A stretch of DNA of 10,289 nt from CAIOSQ01 sp044359885 (GCA_044359885.1 JBIKLI010000142.1:1-10289), one strand, 5' to 3'. Counted from the stretch's first letter, positions 1 through 6,651 are shown. Translations and numbers: made by a program. The notes: generated by a model from the sequence alone, not told the origin.

Positions 1-1
1 G

Positions 2-1444
2 GAACAAAGGATCGGCAATCTCCTGGAACTGACGGTGTCGGAACTCTCCGGCGCCATCAAGCGCGCGCTGGAAAGCGGCTTCGAGCGCGTGCGCGTGCGC
101 GGCGAGCTCTCGGGCGTCAAGCGCCCCGCGGCCGGTCATGTCTATTTCGCGCTGAAGGACGCCGATTGCCTGATCGACGGCGTCGTCTGGCGCAGCACCG
201 TGCCGCGGCTGCGCGTGTTTCCGGAGGACGGGCTCGAGGTGATCTGCACCGGCCGCGTCACCGCCTACGGCCCGCGCTCGAAATACCAGCTGGTGGTGGA
301 CCAGATCGAGGCGGCGGGCATCGGCGCGCTGCTGCGCATGATCGAGGAGCGGCGCCGGCGGCTGGCCGCCGAGGGTCTGTTCGACGACGCGCGCAAGCGC
401 CCGATCCCCTTCCTGCCCGAGGTGATCGGCGTCGTCACCTCGCCCGGCGGCGCCGTCATCCGCGACATCCTGCATCGCCTCGCCGACCGGTTCCCGCGCC
501 GCGTCCTCGTCTGGCCGGTGCCGGTGCAGGGGGCAGACGCGGCCTCGCGCGTCGCCGAGGCGATCGCCGGCTTCAACGCGCTGGCGCCGGGCGGCGCCGT
601 GCCGCGCCCGGATCTGCTGATCGTCGCGCGCGGCGGCGGCAGCCTCGAGGATCTGATGGCCTTCAACGAGGAGATCGTGGTGCGCGCCGCGGCGGCCAGC
701 GCGATCCCCCTGATTTCCGCCATCGGTCACGAGACCGACACGACGCTGATCGATCTCGCGGCGAGCCGCCGCGCGCCGACGCCCAGCGCGGCGGCCGAGA
801 TGGCGGTGCCGGTGCGCGTCGATCTTCTGGCCCGGACCGGACGGGCCGGCGCCTCGCTGGTCGCGGCCCTGACGCGGATCGCCGCCGAGCGCCGCGCGCG
901 GCTGGCCGGTTCGGCGCGCGGTCTCGGCGATCCGCGCCGGCTGGTCGAAGAGCGCGCGCAGCGCCTGGACGAGCGCGGCGAGCGCCTCGCCCTCGCCGCA
1001 CGGCGGCTGACCGAACGGCGGCAGGCTTCGCTCGCCGAGGTCGCGGCGCGGCTGCCGCATCCGCGCCTGCAGGTCGCCCGGGCGCGCGAGCGGCTCGAGG
1101 CAGTCGCCGCCCGGCTGGCGGCGGCCCAGGCCGGCGAGACCGCACGCGATGCCGCGCGGCGCGCGCGGCTGACGGAACTCGCGCAGCGCGCCCATGGCCA
1201 GCTGCGCGCCCGGCTGGCGGAACGCGCCACCGTCCTCGCCGGCCGCGGCGCGCTGCTCGAAAGCTTCTCCTATGCCCGCGTGCTGGAGCGCGGCTTCGTT
1301 CTGGTCAGCGACGCGGCCGGACGGCCGGTGACCGCGCGGGCGGCGGCGCGCGCGGCCGGACAGGTCGCGCTGCGCTTCGGCGACGGCGTCGTGGGTGCGC
1401 GCATCCTGCCCGATGCCGGCGATGGCGACGGGGGCGGGCGGTGA
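2..1444 (+). CDS. xseA: Exodeoxyribonuclease VII large subunit, 5'-partial
   Basis: Large catalytic subunit of exonuclease VII, which with the small subunit XseB degrades single-stranded DNA into short oligonucleotides in the cytoplasm and takes part in mismatch repair and damage processing. The reading frame is open to the left edge. The residues before the GTG at 35 (…GNLLELT-VSELSG) match the usual family N-terminus (N-x-P-E-x-T/S-VSELS), so the true start lies upstream and the GTG is probably internal. The first ~100 residues form the OB-fold nucleic-acid domain (VRGELSG, HVYFALKD). The catalytic domain follows with VVTSPGGAVIRDI, IVARGGGSLEDL and SAIGHETDTTLIDLAA, all strongly conserved in XseA. 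Next comes a long Arg/Ala/Glu/Leu-rich helical region (about 850–1230) and a short C-terminal β region around ERGFVLVSDAAGRPV. The stop overlaps the next start (GTGA), so the two genes are probably translationally coupled. Family identity is very secure. Confidence 0.97.
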   Translation, partial: EQRIGNLLELTVSELSGAIKRALESGFERVRVRGELSGVKRPAAGHVYFALKDADCLIDGVVWRSTVPRLRVFPEDGLEVICTGRVTAYGPRSKYQLVVDQIEAAGIGALLRMIEERRRRLAAEGLFDDARKRPIPFLPEVIGVVTSPGGAVIRDILHRLADRFPRRVLVWPVPVQGADAASRVAEAIAGFNALAPGGAVPRPDLLIVARGGGSLEDLMAFNEEIVVRAAAASAIPLISAIGHETDTTLIDLAASRRAPTPSAAAEMAVPVRVDLLARTGRAGASLVAALTRIAAERRARLAGSARGLGDPRRLVEERAQRLDERGERLALAARRLTERRQASLAEVAARLPHPRLQVARARERLEAVAARLAAAQAGETARDAARRARLTELAQRAHGQLRARLAERATVLAGRGALLESFSYARVLERGFVLVSDAAGRPVTARAAARAAGQVALRFGDGVVGARILPDAGDGDGGGR

Positions 1445-2256
1445 GGCGCCGCGCGGTTCTCGCCGCCGCGGCGCTGCTGGCCGCCGGTCCGGTGCGGCGC
1501 GCGGGCGCGGCGATCCCGCTCGAACTGCGCGGCGGGCTGACCCAGGGCGGGCTGGTCTTCGCCCGCGCCCCGGCCGGCACGCGCGCCTGGCTCGACGGCC
1601 GCGCGCTGCGCGTCGGCGCCGATGGCCGCTTCGTCTTCGGCTTCGGCCGCGACCACGACGCCGAGGCCGAACTCGCGCTCGCGCCGGCCGACGGGCCCAT
1701 GGCGACGCGCCGGCTGGCGATCGCCCGGCGCGCCTGGGACATCCAGCGCATCGACGGGCTGCCGCCGCGCATGGTCGAGCCGGGCGAGGCGGAACTCGCG
1801 CGCATCAAGGCCGACAACGCGGCGATCGCCGCGGCGCGCGCGCGCCATACGCCCGATCCGCTCTGGGACACGGACTGGATCTGGCCGGCGACCGGCCCGA
1901 TCAGCGGCGTCTTCGGCAGCCAGCGGATCCTGAACGGCCAGCCGCGCCGGCCGCATTTCGGCGTCGACATCGCGATGCCCACCGGCACGCCGGTGGTGGC
2001 GCCGGCGCCGGGCATCGTCAGCCTCGCGGTGCCGGACATGTATTTCACCGGCGGCACGCTGATGCTGGACCACGGCCACGGCGTCGCCTCGCTCTATGCG
2101 CATCTCTCCGCGATCGACGTCCCGCAAGGCCGGCGCGTCGCCAAGGGCGAGCGCATCGCCGCGATCGGCGCCACCGGCCGCGTCACCGGCGCCCATCTCC
2201 ACTGGGGCATGACCTGGCAATCCGTCCAGGTCGACCCGGCGCTGCTGGTGACCTGA
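1441..2256 (+). CDS. Secreted M23 family zinc metallopeptidase
   Basis: Predicted periplasmic peptidoglycan endopeptidase of the LytM/M23 family, 271 aa. I chose the GTG at 1441 because it overlaps the xseA stop as GTGA and begins an export signal: MRRRAVLAAAALLAAG, with a likely cleavage near AGA-A at residues 21–24. The arginine run before the hydrophobic stretch could also be read as Tat-type. Residues 30–95 form a small β-rich domain. Residues ~145–268 are the peptidase: His172 and Asp176 (HFGVD) and His254 (HLH) fit the three zinc ligands of LytM-type enzymes, and His221 (YAHLS) and His252 fit the catalytic histidines. All are present, so the enzyme should be active rather than a LytM-type activator lacking its metal site. 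The exact substrate bond is unknown. The gene ends 5 nt before the first palindromic repeat and converges with the leftward gene at 2357–3535. Confidence 0.93.
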   Translation: MRRRAVLAAAALLAAGPVRRAGAAIPLELRGGLTQGGLVFARAPAGTRAWLDGRALRVGADGRFVFGFGRDHDAEAELALAPADGPMATRRLAIARRAWDIQRIDGLPPRMVEPGEAELARIKADNAAIAAARARHTPDPLWDTDWIWPATGPISGVFGSQRILNGQPRRPHFGVDIAMPTGTPVVAPAPGIVSLAVPDMYFTGGTLMLDHGHGVASLYAHLSAIDVPQGRRVAKGERIAAIGATGRVTGAHLHWGMTWQSVQVDPALLVT

Positions 2257-2336
2257 AAAATCCTCTCCAGCGCAGAAACCCCGGACCTGCAATCTCCGCT
2301 GGCGTTCGGCTTGCCGGGGTTTCTGCGCTGGAGAGG
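2256..2336 (-). terminator. Putative intrinsic terminator for the leftward gene 2357–3535
   Basis: Read leftward, the 23-bp stem of repeat copy 1 begins 20 nt after the stop codon of the gene at 2357–3535. It is followed after 1 nt by five T residues (complement of the A run 2256–2260, which overlaps the last base of the M23 stop codon). Stem plus T-tract is the layout of a Rho-independent terminator. The 29-nt loop is larger than usual, and the T run is short. Rightward there is no T-tract, so termination of the M23 transcript is less supported. Confidence 0.55.
2262..2336. repeat. Palindromic repeat, copy 1 (23-bp perfect arms, 29-nt loop)
   Basis: The left arm 2262–2284 (contains CTCTCCAGCGCAGAAACC) is perfectly complementary to the right arm 2314–2336, with a 29-nt loop at 2285–2313. 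The same arms recur at 3574–3646. The reverse complement of this loop matches the copy 2 loop at 20 of 29 positions without gaps, against about 10 of 29 for the direct reading. The two copies are therefore homologous elements in inverted orientation, one on each side of the gene at 2357–3535. I see no coding content or transposase. Family name unknown to me. Confidence 0.95.
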
Positions 2337-2356
2337 GCTGCGGGAGAGGGCTGCGG
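2331..2356. repeat. 13-bp tandem direct duplication at the inner edge of repeat copy 1
   Basis: GAGAGGGCTGCGG occurs twice in a row, at 2331–2343 and 2344–2356. The first unit includes the last bases of the right arm of the palindrome. The second ends directly at the stop codon (2357–2359) of the leftward gene. It is an exact two-unit repeat, consistent with slippage or with a junction duplication. Confidence 0.9.
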
Positions 2357-3535
2357 TCACGGCTTGGACGTCATGAGGTTGTCCAGGGCCTCCTTCAAGG
2401 CCTTCGCCGATGTCGGCGACGGTTTCACGTCGATGTCTTCGAACAGGTAATCGACGACCTCGGCGACGATCTCCCTGTTGGTGGCGCTGCGGGTCGTGGT
2501 CGCGGCGATGTCCCGTCGGGCGACCGTGCCGTCTCCCATCAGGACGTGATAGGCGCTGCCGTCGCCGGTCAGGTTCGATCGGTATCGCAGACGCTCGAAG
2601 CTGTTGTCGCGCGTATATCCGACGACCGCGCCGCCGCGTTCCACGGGGACCCGGAACGAGTATTCGGGACTGTTGATGTAGGTCATCGGGTTGTTGCGTT
2701 TTGCGACGCGCGGCAAGCCGAACGGCTTCTCGCGGATACCGAGGTTCCCGTCTTTGCCGCGCCACTGATCCAGCATGACCAAATGGGTCTCCGTCTTCCG
2801 CAGGAAGACGCCGACATGCGATTGCCCGCTGTAGTCCGAGAGATACACCCCGCTGCCCAGCGTCGCGACGATCGTCCCCACCGGCAGCACCGCGACGTCC
2901 TGCACACGTGGACCGCGACGCCACTGGTTCGTGTCCGGGACACCGAAGGACTGGGGCAGCGCGGCGCACTCGCTCTTGTCGCAGGCGGCGCCGAAAAGAA
3001 CATGTTTTTCGCTCACCAGGAAGCGCCCTTCGGCGAGCGGCGCGATCCTGTGACCGCTCTCGCCGACCTTGCCCTTTTCGAGGCCGATCGCGGCAAGCAG
3101 CTTGTCGAGGCCGCGCAGGCGGTAAGCTTGGCCCGAAAATGTCTCGCCCGGTGCCGCTGCTGAACCTTCGGCCAGTGTCAGCGGCACTCGGTAGGCCTCG
3201 ACGCCGGCGGGCAGGTTGATCGCAGGATCCGCGGCGAGGCTTTCGTCGATATGCAGGGCGACCCTGGTCGGATAGTCGACGTCTCCCGTCTCGATCAGCT
3301 TGTCCCCCGTCTGCTTGCGCAGCTTGGCGACGGCGGGATGCTTGGATTTGAGCAGTTCGTTGAACCGCTTCTGGAATATGGCAACGTGCTGCTGGAGGAC
3401 GGGATCGATCGCCCCCTTGGGCGCCAGGATCAGTTCGCCCTTCAGGATCTCCTTGTCGAAATGCGAGGCGATGGCAGATCGCACCGCATCGACCCCAGGT
3501 CCGCTGTCCCCGCTTCGCCAGATGACATGTCTCAT
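2357..3535 (-). CDS. Probable cell-wall hydrolase: peptidoglycan-binding-like N-terminus plus BPSL0067/CHAP-like cysteine domain
   Basis: 392-aa protein, probably acting on peptidoglycan. Residues ~8–96 resemble a peptidoglycan-binding domain (GDSGPGVDAVRSAI, IDPVLQQHVAIFQKRF, then a DVDYPTRVAL segment). Residues ~185–260 resemble BPSL0067-type proteins of the CHAP/NlpC-P60-like cysteine hydrolase group: ECAALPQSFGVP, QWRRG, PVGTIVATLGSGVY, SHVGVFL, VMLDQW. Candidate catalytic residues are Cys190, His240 and Asp256. Residues 281–392 are unassigned. I see no signal peptide or membrane segment, so export would need another route such as a type VI system or phage-like lysis; neither is visible. 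The start is ATG 3535; no strong Shine–Dalgarno lies near it. G+C is about 57% in sampled lines (2401–2460, 2641–2700) against 82% in xseA (961–1020). Together with the flanking inverted repeats, this suggests acquisition. No immunity-type partner gene is adjacent. Domain assignment is from remembered motifs only. Confidence 0.7.
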   Translation of the reverse strand: MRHVIWRSGDSGPGVDAVRSAIASHFDKEILKGELILAPKGAIDPVLQQHVAIFQKRFNELLKSKHPAVAKLRKQTGDKLIETGDVDYPTRVALHIDESLAADPAINLPAGVEAYRVPLTLAEGSAAAPGETFSGQAYRLRGLDKLLAAIGLEKGKVGESGHRIAPLAEGRFLVSEKHVLFGAACDKSECAALPQSFGVPDTNQWRRGPRVQDVAVLPVGTIVATLGSGVYLSDYSGQSHVGVFLRKTETHLVMLDQWRGKDGNLGIREKPFGLPRVAKRNNPMTYINSPEYSFRVPVERGGAVVGYTRDNSFERLRYRSNLTGDGSAYHVLMGDGTVARRDIAATTTRSATNREIVAEVVDYLFEDIDVKPSPTSAKALKEALDNLMTSKP

Positions 3536-3565
3536 TGCAAGGCTTTCGTCGGAGCCACTCCAGAG

Positions 3566-3646
3566 AAAAACCGCTCTCCAGCGCAGAAACCCCGGTCAGC
3601 GGAATGCCAGCGGCGAACGTAGGCCTGGGGTTTCTGCGCTGGAGAG
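3566..3646 (-). terminator. Putative intrinsic terminator of the leftward ttuD–pyk–hydratase operon
   Basis: Read leftward, the stem begins 14 nt after the stop codon of the last hydratase gene. It is followed after 3 nt by five T residues (complement of 3566–3570). This is the same arrangement as copy 1 behind the gene 2357–3535. If it terminates, the gene at 2357–3535 needs its own promoter within or just after the repeat. Confidence 0.55.
3574..3646. repeat. Palindromic repeat, copy 2 (22-bp arms, 29-nt loop)
   Basis: The left arm 3574–3595 pairs with the right arm 3625–3646. Twenty base pairs are perfect, then one G·T and one further pair. The arm sequence is the same as in copy 1 (2262–2336). 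The 29-nt loop, 3596–3624, matches the reverse complement of the copy 1 loop at 20 of 29 positions, including an 8-nt block GCCAGCGG. The copy lies between the leftward hydratase gene ending at 3661 and the start of the leftward gene at 3535. Confidence 0.95.
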
Positions 3647-3660
3647 GAGTTCGGTTGCCG

Positions 3661-4440
3661 TCAGGCGAAGGCGAAGGTCACGCGGGGCTTGCCGGCGTAG
3701 ATCGCGGCGACCTTGGCGCCCGGGGCGGCCTTGACGAGGCCGGTGCAGGTGCCGGTGCTGACATACTGGCCGGCCTGCAGGCCGCCACGGCGGCGCAGCA
3801 TGTTGGCGAGCCAGAGCAGCGAGCCGAGCGGGCCGCCGATCACCGCGGCGCCATTGCCCTTGCCGACGACGGCGCCGTCGACCTGCATCTCGACCGCCAG
3901 CGTGTCGAGGTCCAGATCGATCCCGGCCGTGAAGGGTCGGCCGACCACCAGCGCGCCGTTGGCGCCGTGGTCCGCGATCACCGAATGCACGCCGACCGCG
4001 AGCCAGTCGCTCCAGCGCGACGACACGATCTCGATCGCGGGATGGACGGCGCCGATCGCGCGCCGGACCTCGGCGCGCGTATAGGGCCGGGTGCGCGGCG
4101 GCAGGTCCTTGTCCAGCCTGAACGCGATCTCGGCTTCGAGGCCGCGCATCGGATGGGCGTCCGACGGGATCGTCGCCCCGGTCTTCAGCACGCGGCTGGC
4201 ATAGACCCGGCCGGCGAAGGGCACGCGGGTCTTCAGCAGCTTGCGCGCCATCGCGCCGGTGGCGCCGACCTTCCAGCCCGCGACCTTCTCGCCCAGCGCC
4301 GCGGCCGCGGCGTCCTGAACGGCATAGGCCTCCGCCGCGGTCTTCGGGCGGCAGGTTTCCGGCAGCCCGGGCAGCGTCGCGCCCTTGCGCCAGGTTTCGG
4401 CCAGGATCTGCGCGGCCTGCGCGATGTCTTGCTTCTTCAC
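3661..4440 (-). CDS. 2-keto-4-pentenoate hydratase/4-oxalocrotonate decarboxylase family protein (second of pair)
   Basis: 259-aa cytoplasmic enzyme of the MhpD/XylJ/XylI group, related to the fumarylacetoacetate hydrolase superfamily. These enzymes use a divalent metal either to hydrate 2-oxopent-4-enoate to 4-hydroxy-2-oxovalerate or to decarboxylate 4-oxalocrotonate. Visible motifs are GWKVGATG (residues 55–62), the metal-site Glu102-x-Glu104 in LEAEIAF, LPPRTRPYT, Glu137 in AIEIVSSR, and DHGANGALVVG (158–168) in place of the more usual DN-x-S segment. The length fits the family (~260 aa). The start is GTG at 4440, chosen because it overlaps the stop of the upstream paralogue (GTGA) and gives the expected N-terminus MKKQDIAQAAQ. 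It is the last gene of the leftward operon, followed by the hairpin at 3566–3646. Hydratase, decarboxylase or another 2-oxo-acid activity cannot be told apart from sequence alone. Confidence 0.88.
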   Translation of the reverse strand: MKKQDIAQAAQILAETWRKGATLPGLPETCRPKTAAEAYAVQDAAAAALGEKVAGWKVGATGAMARKLLKTRVPFAGRVYASRVLKTGATIPSDAHPMRGLEAEIAFRLDKDLPPRTRPYTRAEVRRAIGAVHPAIEIVSSRWSDWLAVGVHSVIADHGANGALVVGRPFTAGIDLDLDTLAVEMQVDGAVVGKGNGAAVIGGPLGSLLWLANMLRRRGGLQAGQYVSTGTCTGLVKAAPGAKVAAIYAGKPRVTFAFA

Positions 4441-5213
4441 GACGCGAACCTCGCTTCGACGGTTCCAAGGAAACCGAATTCTGCCACGGCCGCATCGTCC
4501 GGCGCGACCGGCGTCATGCCCGTCATCGACCCCGTCGTGACGAAATCGCCGCGGCGCAGCCCGGGTCCGTATGGCGGCGGGTTGTTGGCAAGCAGGACCA
4601 GCGCGCGCAGCGGATCGCCGAGGATCTTCGCAGCGGTGCCGCGCGCGGCCTCCCGGCCGCCGATCCGCAGCACCGCCTCGATCGCGCCGCGATCCATCGA
4701 TCGCCAACTCGGCACGGCGGGGCCGACGACGAAAGCGCCGTTGGCGCCGGCATCGGCGACGTTGAGCGGCGTGGGCGGTCGCGGCGGCAGGCGCGAATCC
4801 GCGACCTCGATCGCCAGGCGCATCGCCCCGGTCGCGGCAATGACCTCGTCGGTGGTGTAGGCCTCGGCGCGCGGCGGCAGATCTTCCGCCATTTCGAAGG
4901 CGATCTCGCATTCAAGGGTCGGCGTCACGAAGCGCGCATGCGACAGCCGCGCCGGCGAGAGATGCACGAAGGGCGTCAGCAGCCGCGCCCCGGTGGGCCG
5001 GTCGATGCCCGCGGCGGCGCGCGCCTCGGGGGTCAGCGATCCGACCTTCCAGCCGCGATAGCCGCCGCATCGCCGTGCGATCTCGGCCTGGACGCGATAG
5101 GCCTCGTCCATCGTCCGCGGCGCCGCGTCGGGCGGCAGGCCGGCGACCAGCCGTGCCGCGGCCCGTGCTTGCGCCAGCGCGTCCGCCGCGCTGGCGACAT
5201 CGAAAGGCGTCAT
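4437..5213 (-). CDS. 2-keto-4-pentenoate hydratase/4-oxalocrotonate decarboxylase family protein (first of pair)
   Basis: 258-aa paralogue of the gene just downstream, with the same fold and motif order: GWKVGSLT (residues 54–61), Glu101-x-Glu103 in LECEIAF, LPPRAEAYT, Glu136 in AIEVADSR, and DAGANGAFVVG (154–164). The three glutamates expected to hold the divalent metal are all present, so it should be catalytically competent. The start is ATG 5213, preceded by a clear GGAGGA ribosome-binding site 7 nt upstream. It begins 22 nt after the pyruvate kinase stop and overlaps the next gene by 4 nt. The two copies are clearly diverged, not a recent duplication. In meta-cleavage pathways a decarboxylase and a hydratase of this same family form a complex; a similar pairing is possible here. 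No ring-cleavage dioxygenase or 4-hydroxy-2-oxovalerate aldolase gene lies in the window. Confidence 0.88.
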   Translation of the reverse strand: MTPFDVASAADALAQARAAARLVAGLPPDAAPRTMDEAYRVQAEIARRCGGYRGWKVGSLTPEARAAAGIDRPTGARLLTPFVHLSPARLSHARFVTPTLECEIAFEMAEDLPPRAEAYTTDEVIAATGAMRLAIEVADSRLPPRPPTPLNVADAGANGAFVVGPAVPSWRSMDRGAIEAVLRIGGREAARGTAAKILGDPLRALVLLANNPPPYGPGLRRGDFVTTGSMTGMTPVAPDDAAVAEFGFLGTVEARFAS

Positions 5214-5235
5214 CGCCGGATCCTCCGCGTCACCG

Positions 5236-6651
5236 TCATTCGACCCAGGCCAGCCGCAGCACGTTGGTGGCGCCGGGCGTGCCGAAGGGCACGCCGGCGG
5301 TGATCACCACCCGGTCGCCCGACCGCGCGAAGCCGCGAATCTTGGCGAAATGGCAGGCCTTGCTCACCATTTCCTCGAAGCTGCGCACGTCGGCGGTGAC
5401 CACCGGATGCACCCCCCAGGCAAGCATCAGACGGCGCGCCGTCTCCAGCCGCTCGGTCAGGCAGAGGATCGGCACGTCGGGTCGCTCGCGCGCGGCGCGC
5501 AGCGTGGTCGACCCGGAGGTCGTGTAGGTGACGATGGCGCTGGCGCTGACCGTATGGGCCACCTGGCGCGCGGCGGCGGTGATGGCGTCGGCCGCGGTAT
5601 GCTCGGGCTCGGCCTGAACCGCGTCCATGATCGGGCGGTAATGCGGATCGTGCTCCACCGATTCGATGATGCGCTCCATGATCGCCACCGCTTCCAGCGG
5701 ATAGCGTCCCGACGCGGTCTCGGCCGAGAGCATCACCGCGTCGGCGCCGTCATACACCGCGGTCGCGACGTCGGAGGCCTCGGCGCGGGTCGGCGTCGGC
5801 GAAGCGATCATCGTCTCCAGCATCTGCGTCGCGACGATCACCGGCTTGCCCAGCCGCCGCGACAGCCTCACGATCCGCTTCTGCGTCCCCGGCACGGTCT
5901 CCGGCGGCATCTCGACGCCCAGGTCGCCGCGCGCGACCATGACCGCGTCCGCCAGTTCGACGATTTCCTCCAGGCGCTGGATCGCCGAGGGCTTCTCCAG
6001 CTTGGCGAGCACGCCGGCGCGTCCCTGGACCAGACGCCGCGCCTCGGCGATGTCTTCCGGCCGCTGCACGAAGCTGAGCGCCACCCAATCCACGCCCAGT
6101 TCGAGACCGAAGGCCAGATCGCGGCGGTCCTTCGCGGTCAGCGGCGAGATCGGCAGCACGACGCCGGGCACGTTGACGCCCTTGCGGTCCGAGATCGTCC
6201 CGCCGGTCACGACGCGGCAGGCGGCGAAATCGGGCCCGTGGCTCTCGACATGCAGCCGCAGCTTGCCGTCGTCGACCAGCAGGTCGGCGCCGTCTTCCAG
6301 CGCCGCGAAGATCTCAGGATGGGGAAGATTGGCGCGCGCCGCGGATCCCGGCGCGGGGTCGAGGTCGAGCCGGAACGGTGCCCCGTTCTCCAGCGTCGCA
6401 CGCCCCCCGGCGAAGCTGCCCACGCGCAGCTTGGGTCCCTGGAGATCCATCAGGATCCCGATCGGCTGGCCGATCTCGCGCTCCACCTGCCGCAGCGCCG
6501 CGTGGCGGGCGCGATGATCTTCGTGCGTGCCGTGGCTGAAATTGAGACGGAAGACGTCGGCGCCCGCCTCGAAGAGCTGGCGGATGACTGCCGGGTCGGA
6601 ACTGGCCGGTCCCAGGGTCGCGACGATCTTGGTCGAGCACAGGCGTGGCAT
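5236..6651 (-). CDS. pyk: Pyruvate kinase
   Basis: Converts phosphoenolpyruvate and ADP to pyruvate and ATP in the cytoplasm. At 471 aa it has normal full length. Motifs seen: STKIVATLGPAS at the N-terminus, NFSHG (37–41), the B domain roughly 77–160 ending in ISDRKGVNVPG, catalytic Lys217 and metal ligand Glu219 (AKLEKPSA), the signature MVARGDLGVEMPPE with metal ligand Asp243, and ATQMLETMI (274–282). The C-terminal regulatory domain contains TTSGSTTLRAARERP. Residues Leu70, Gln71, Lys74 and Val77 (DLQGPKLRV) replace the Thr/Lys/Glu/Thr set of potassium-dependent enzymes and match the potassium-independent group. The start is ATG 6651 with a GAGGAG ribosome-binding site that overlaps the stop of the preceding glycerate kinase gene (11-nt gap). 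The pairing resembles TtuD–TtuE of Agrobacterium tartrate use, so this may be a catabolic isozyme rather than the only pyruvate kinase. Confidence 0.97.
   Translation of the reverse strand: MPRLCSTKIVATLGPASSDPAVIRQLFEAGADVFRLNFSHGTHEDHRARHAALRQVEREIGQPIGILMDLQGPKLRVGSFAGGRATLENGAPFRLDLDPAPGSAARANLPHPEIFAALEDGADLLVDDGKLRLHVESHGPDFAACRVVTGGTISDRKGVNVPGVVLPISPLTAKDRRDLAFGLELGVDWVALSFVQRPEDIAEARRLVQGRAGVLAKLEKPSAIQRLEEIVELADAVMVARGDLGVEMPPETVPGTQKRIVRLSRRLGKPVIVATQMLETMIASPTPTRAEASDVATAVYDGADAVMLSAETASGRYPLEAVAIMERIIESVEHDPHYRPIMDAVQAEPEHTAADAITAAARQVAHTVSASAIVTYTTSGSTTLRAARERPDVPILCLTERLETARRLMLAWGVHPVVTADVRSFEEMVSKACHFAKIRGFARSGDRVVITAGVPFGTPGATNVLRLAWVE

Noticed and set aside
166..1440. Long rightward frame upstream of the M23 gene, in frame with it
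   Set aside because: It is an Arg/Ala/Gly-rich shadow of xseA. The real M23 start is the GTG at 1441, which begins a signal peptide.
1270..2292. Leftward 340-codon open frame opposite the M23 gene
   Set aside because: Low-complexity Arg/Ala/Asp composition with no recognisable motifs; an antisense shadow of the M23 gene and xseA end.
2546..3163. Rightward open frame inside the cassette gene, considered as a possible immunity or antitoxin gene
   Set aside because: It is fully antisense to the hydrolase, shows no domain motif and has no clear start signal.
3535..4860. Rightward 441-codon open frame starting near repeat copy 2
   Set aside because: It is antisense to the two hydratase genes and has no family motif; its first codons are read from the palindrome.
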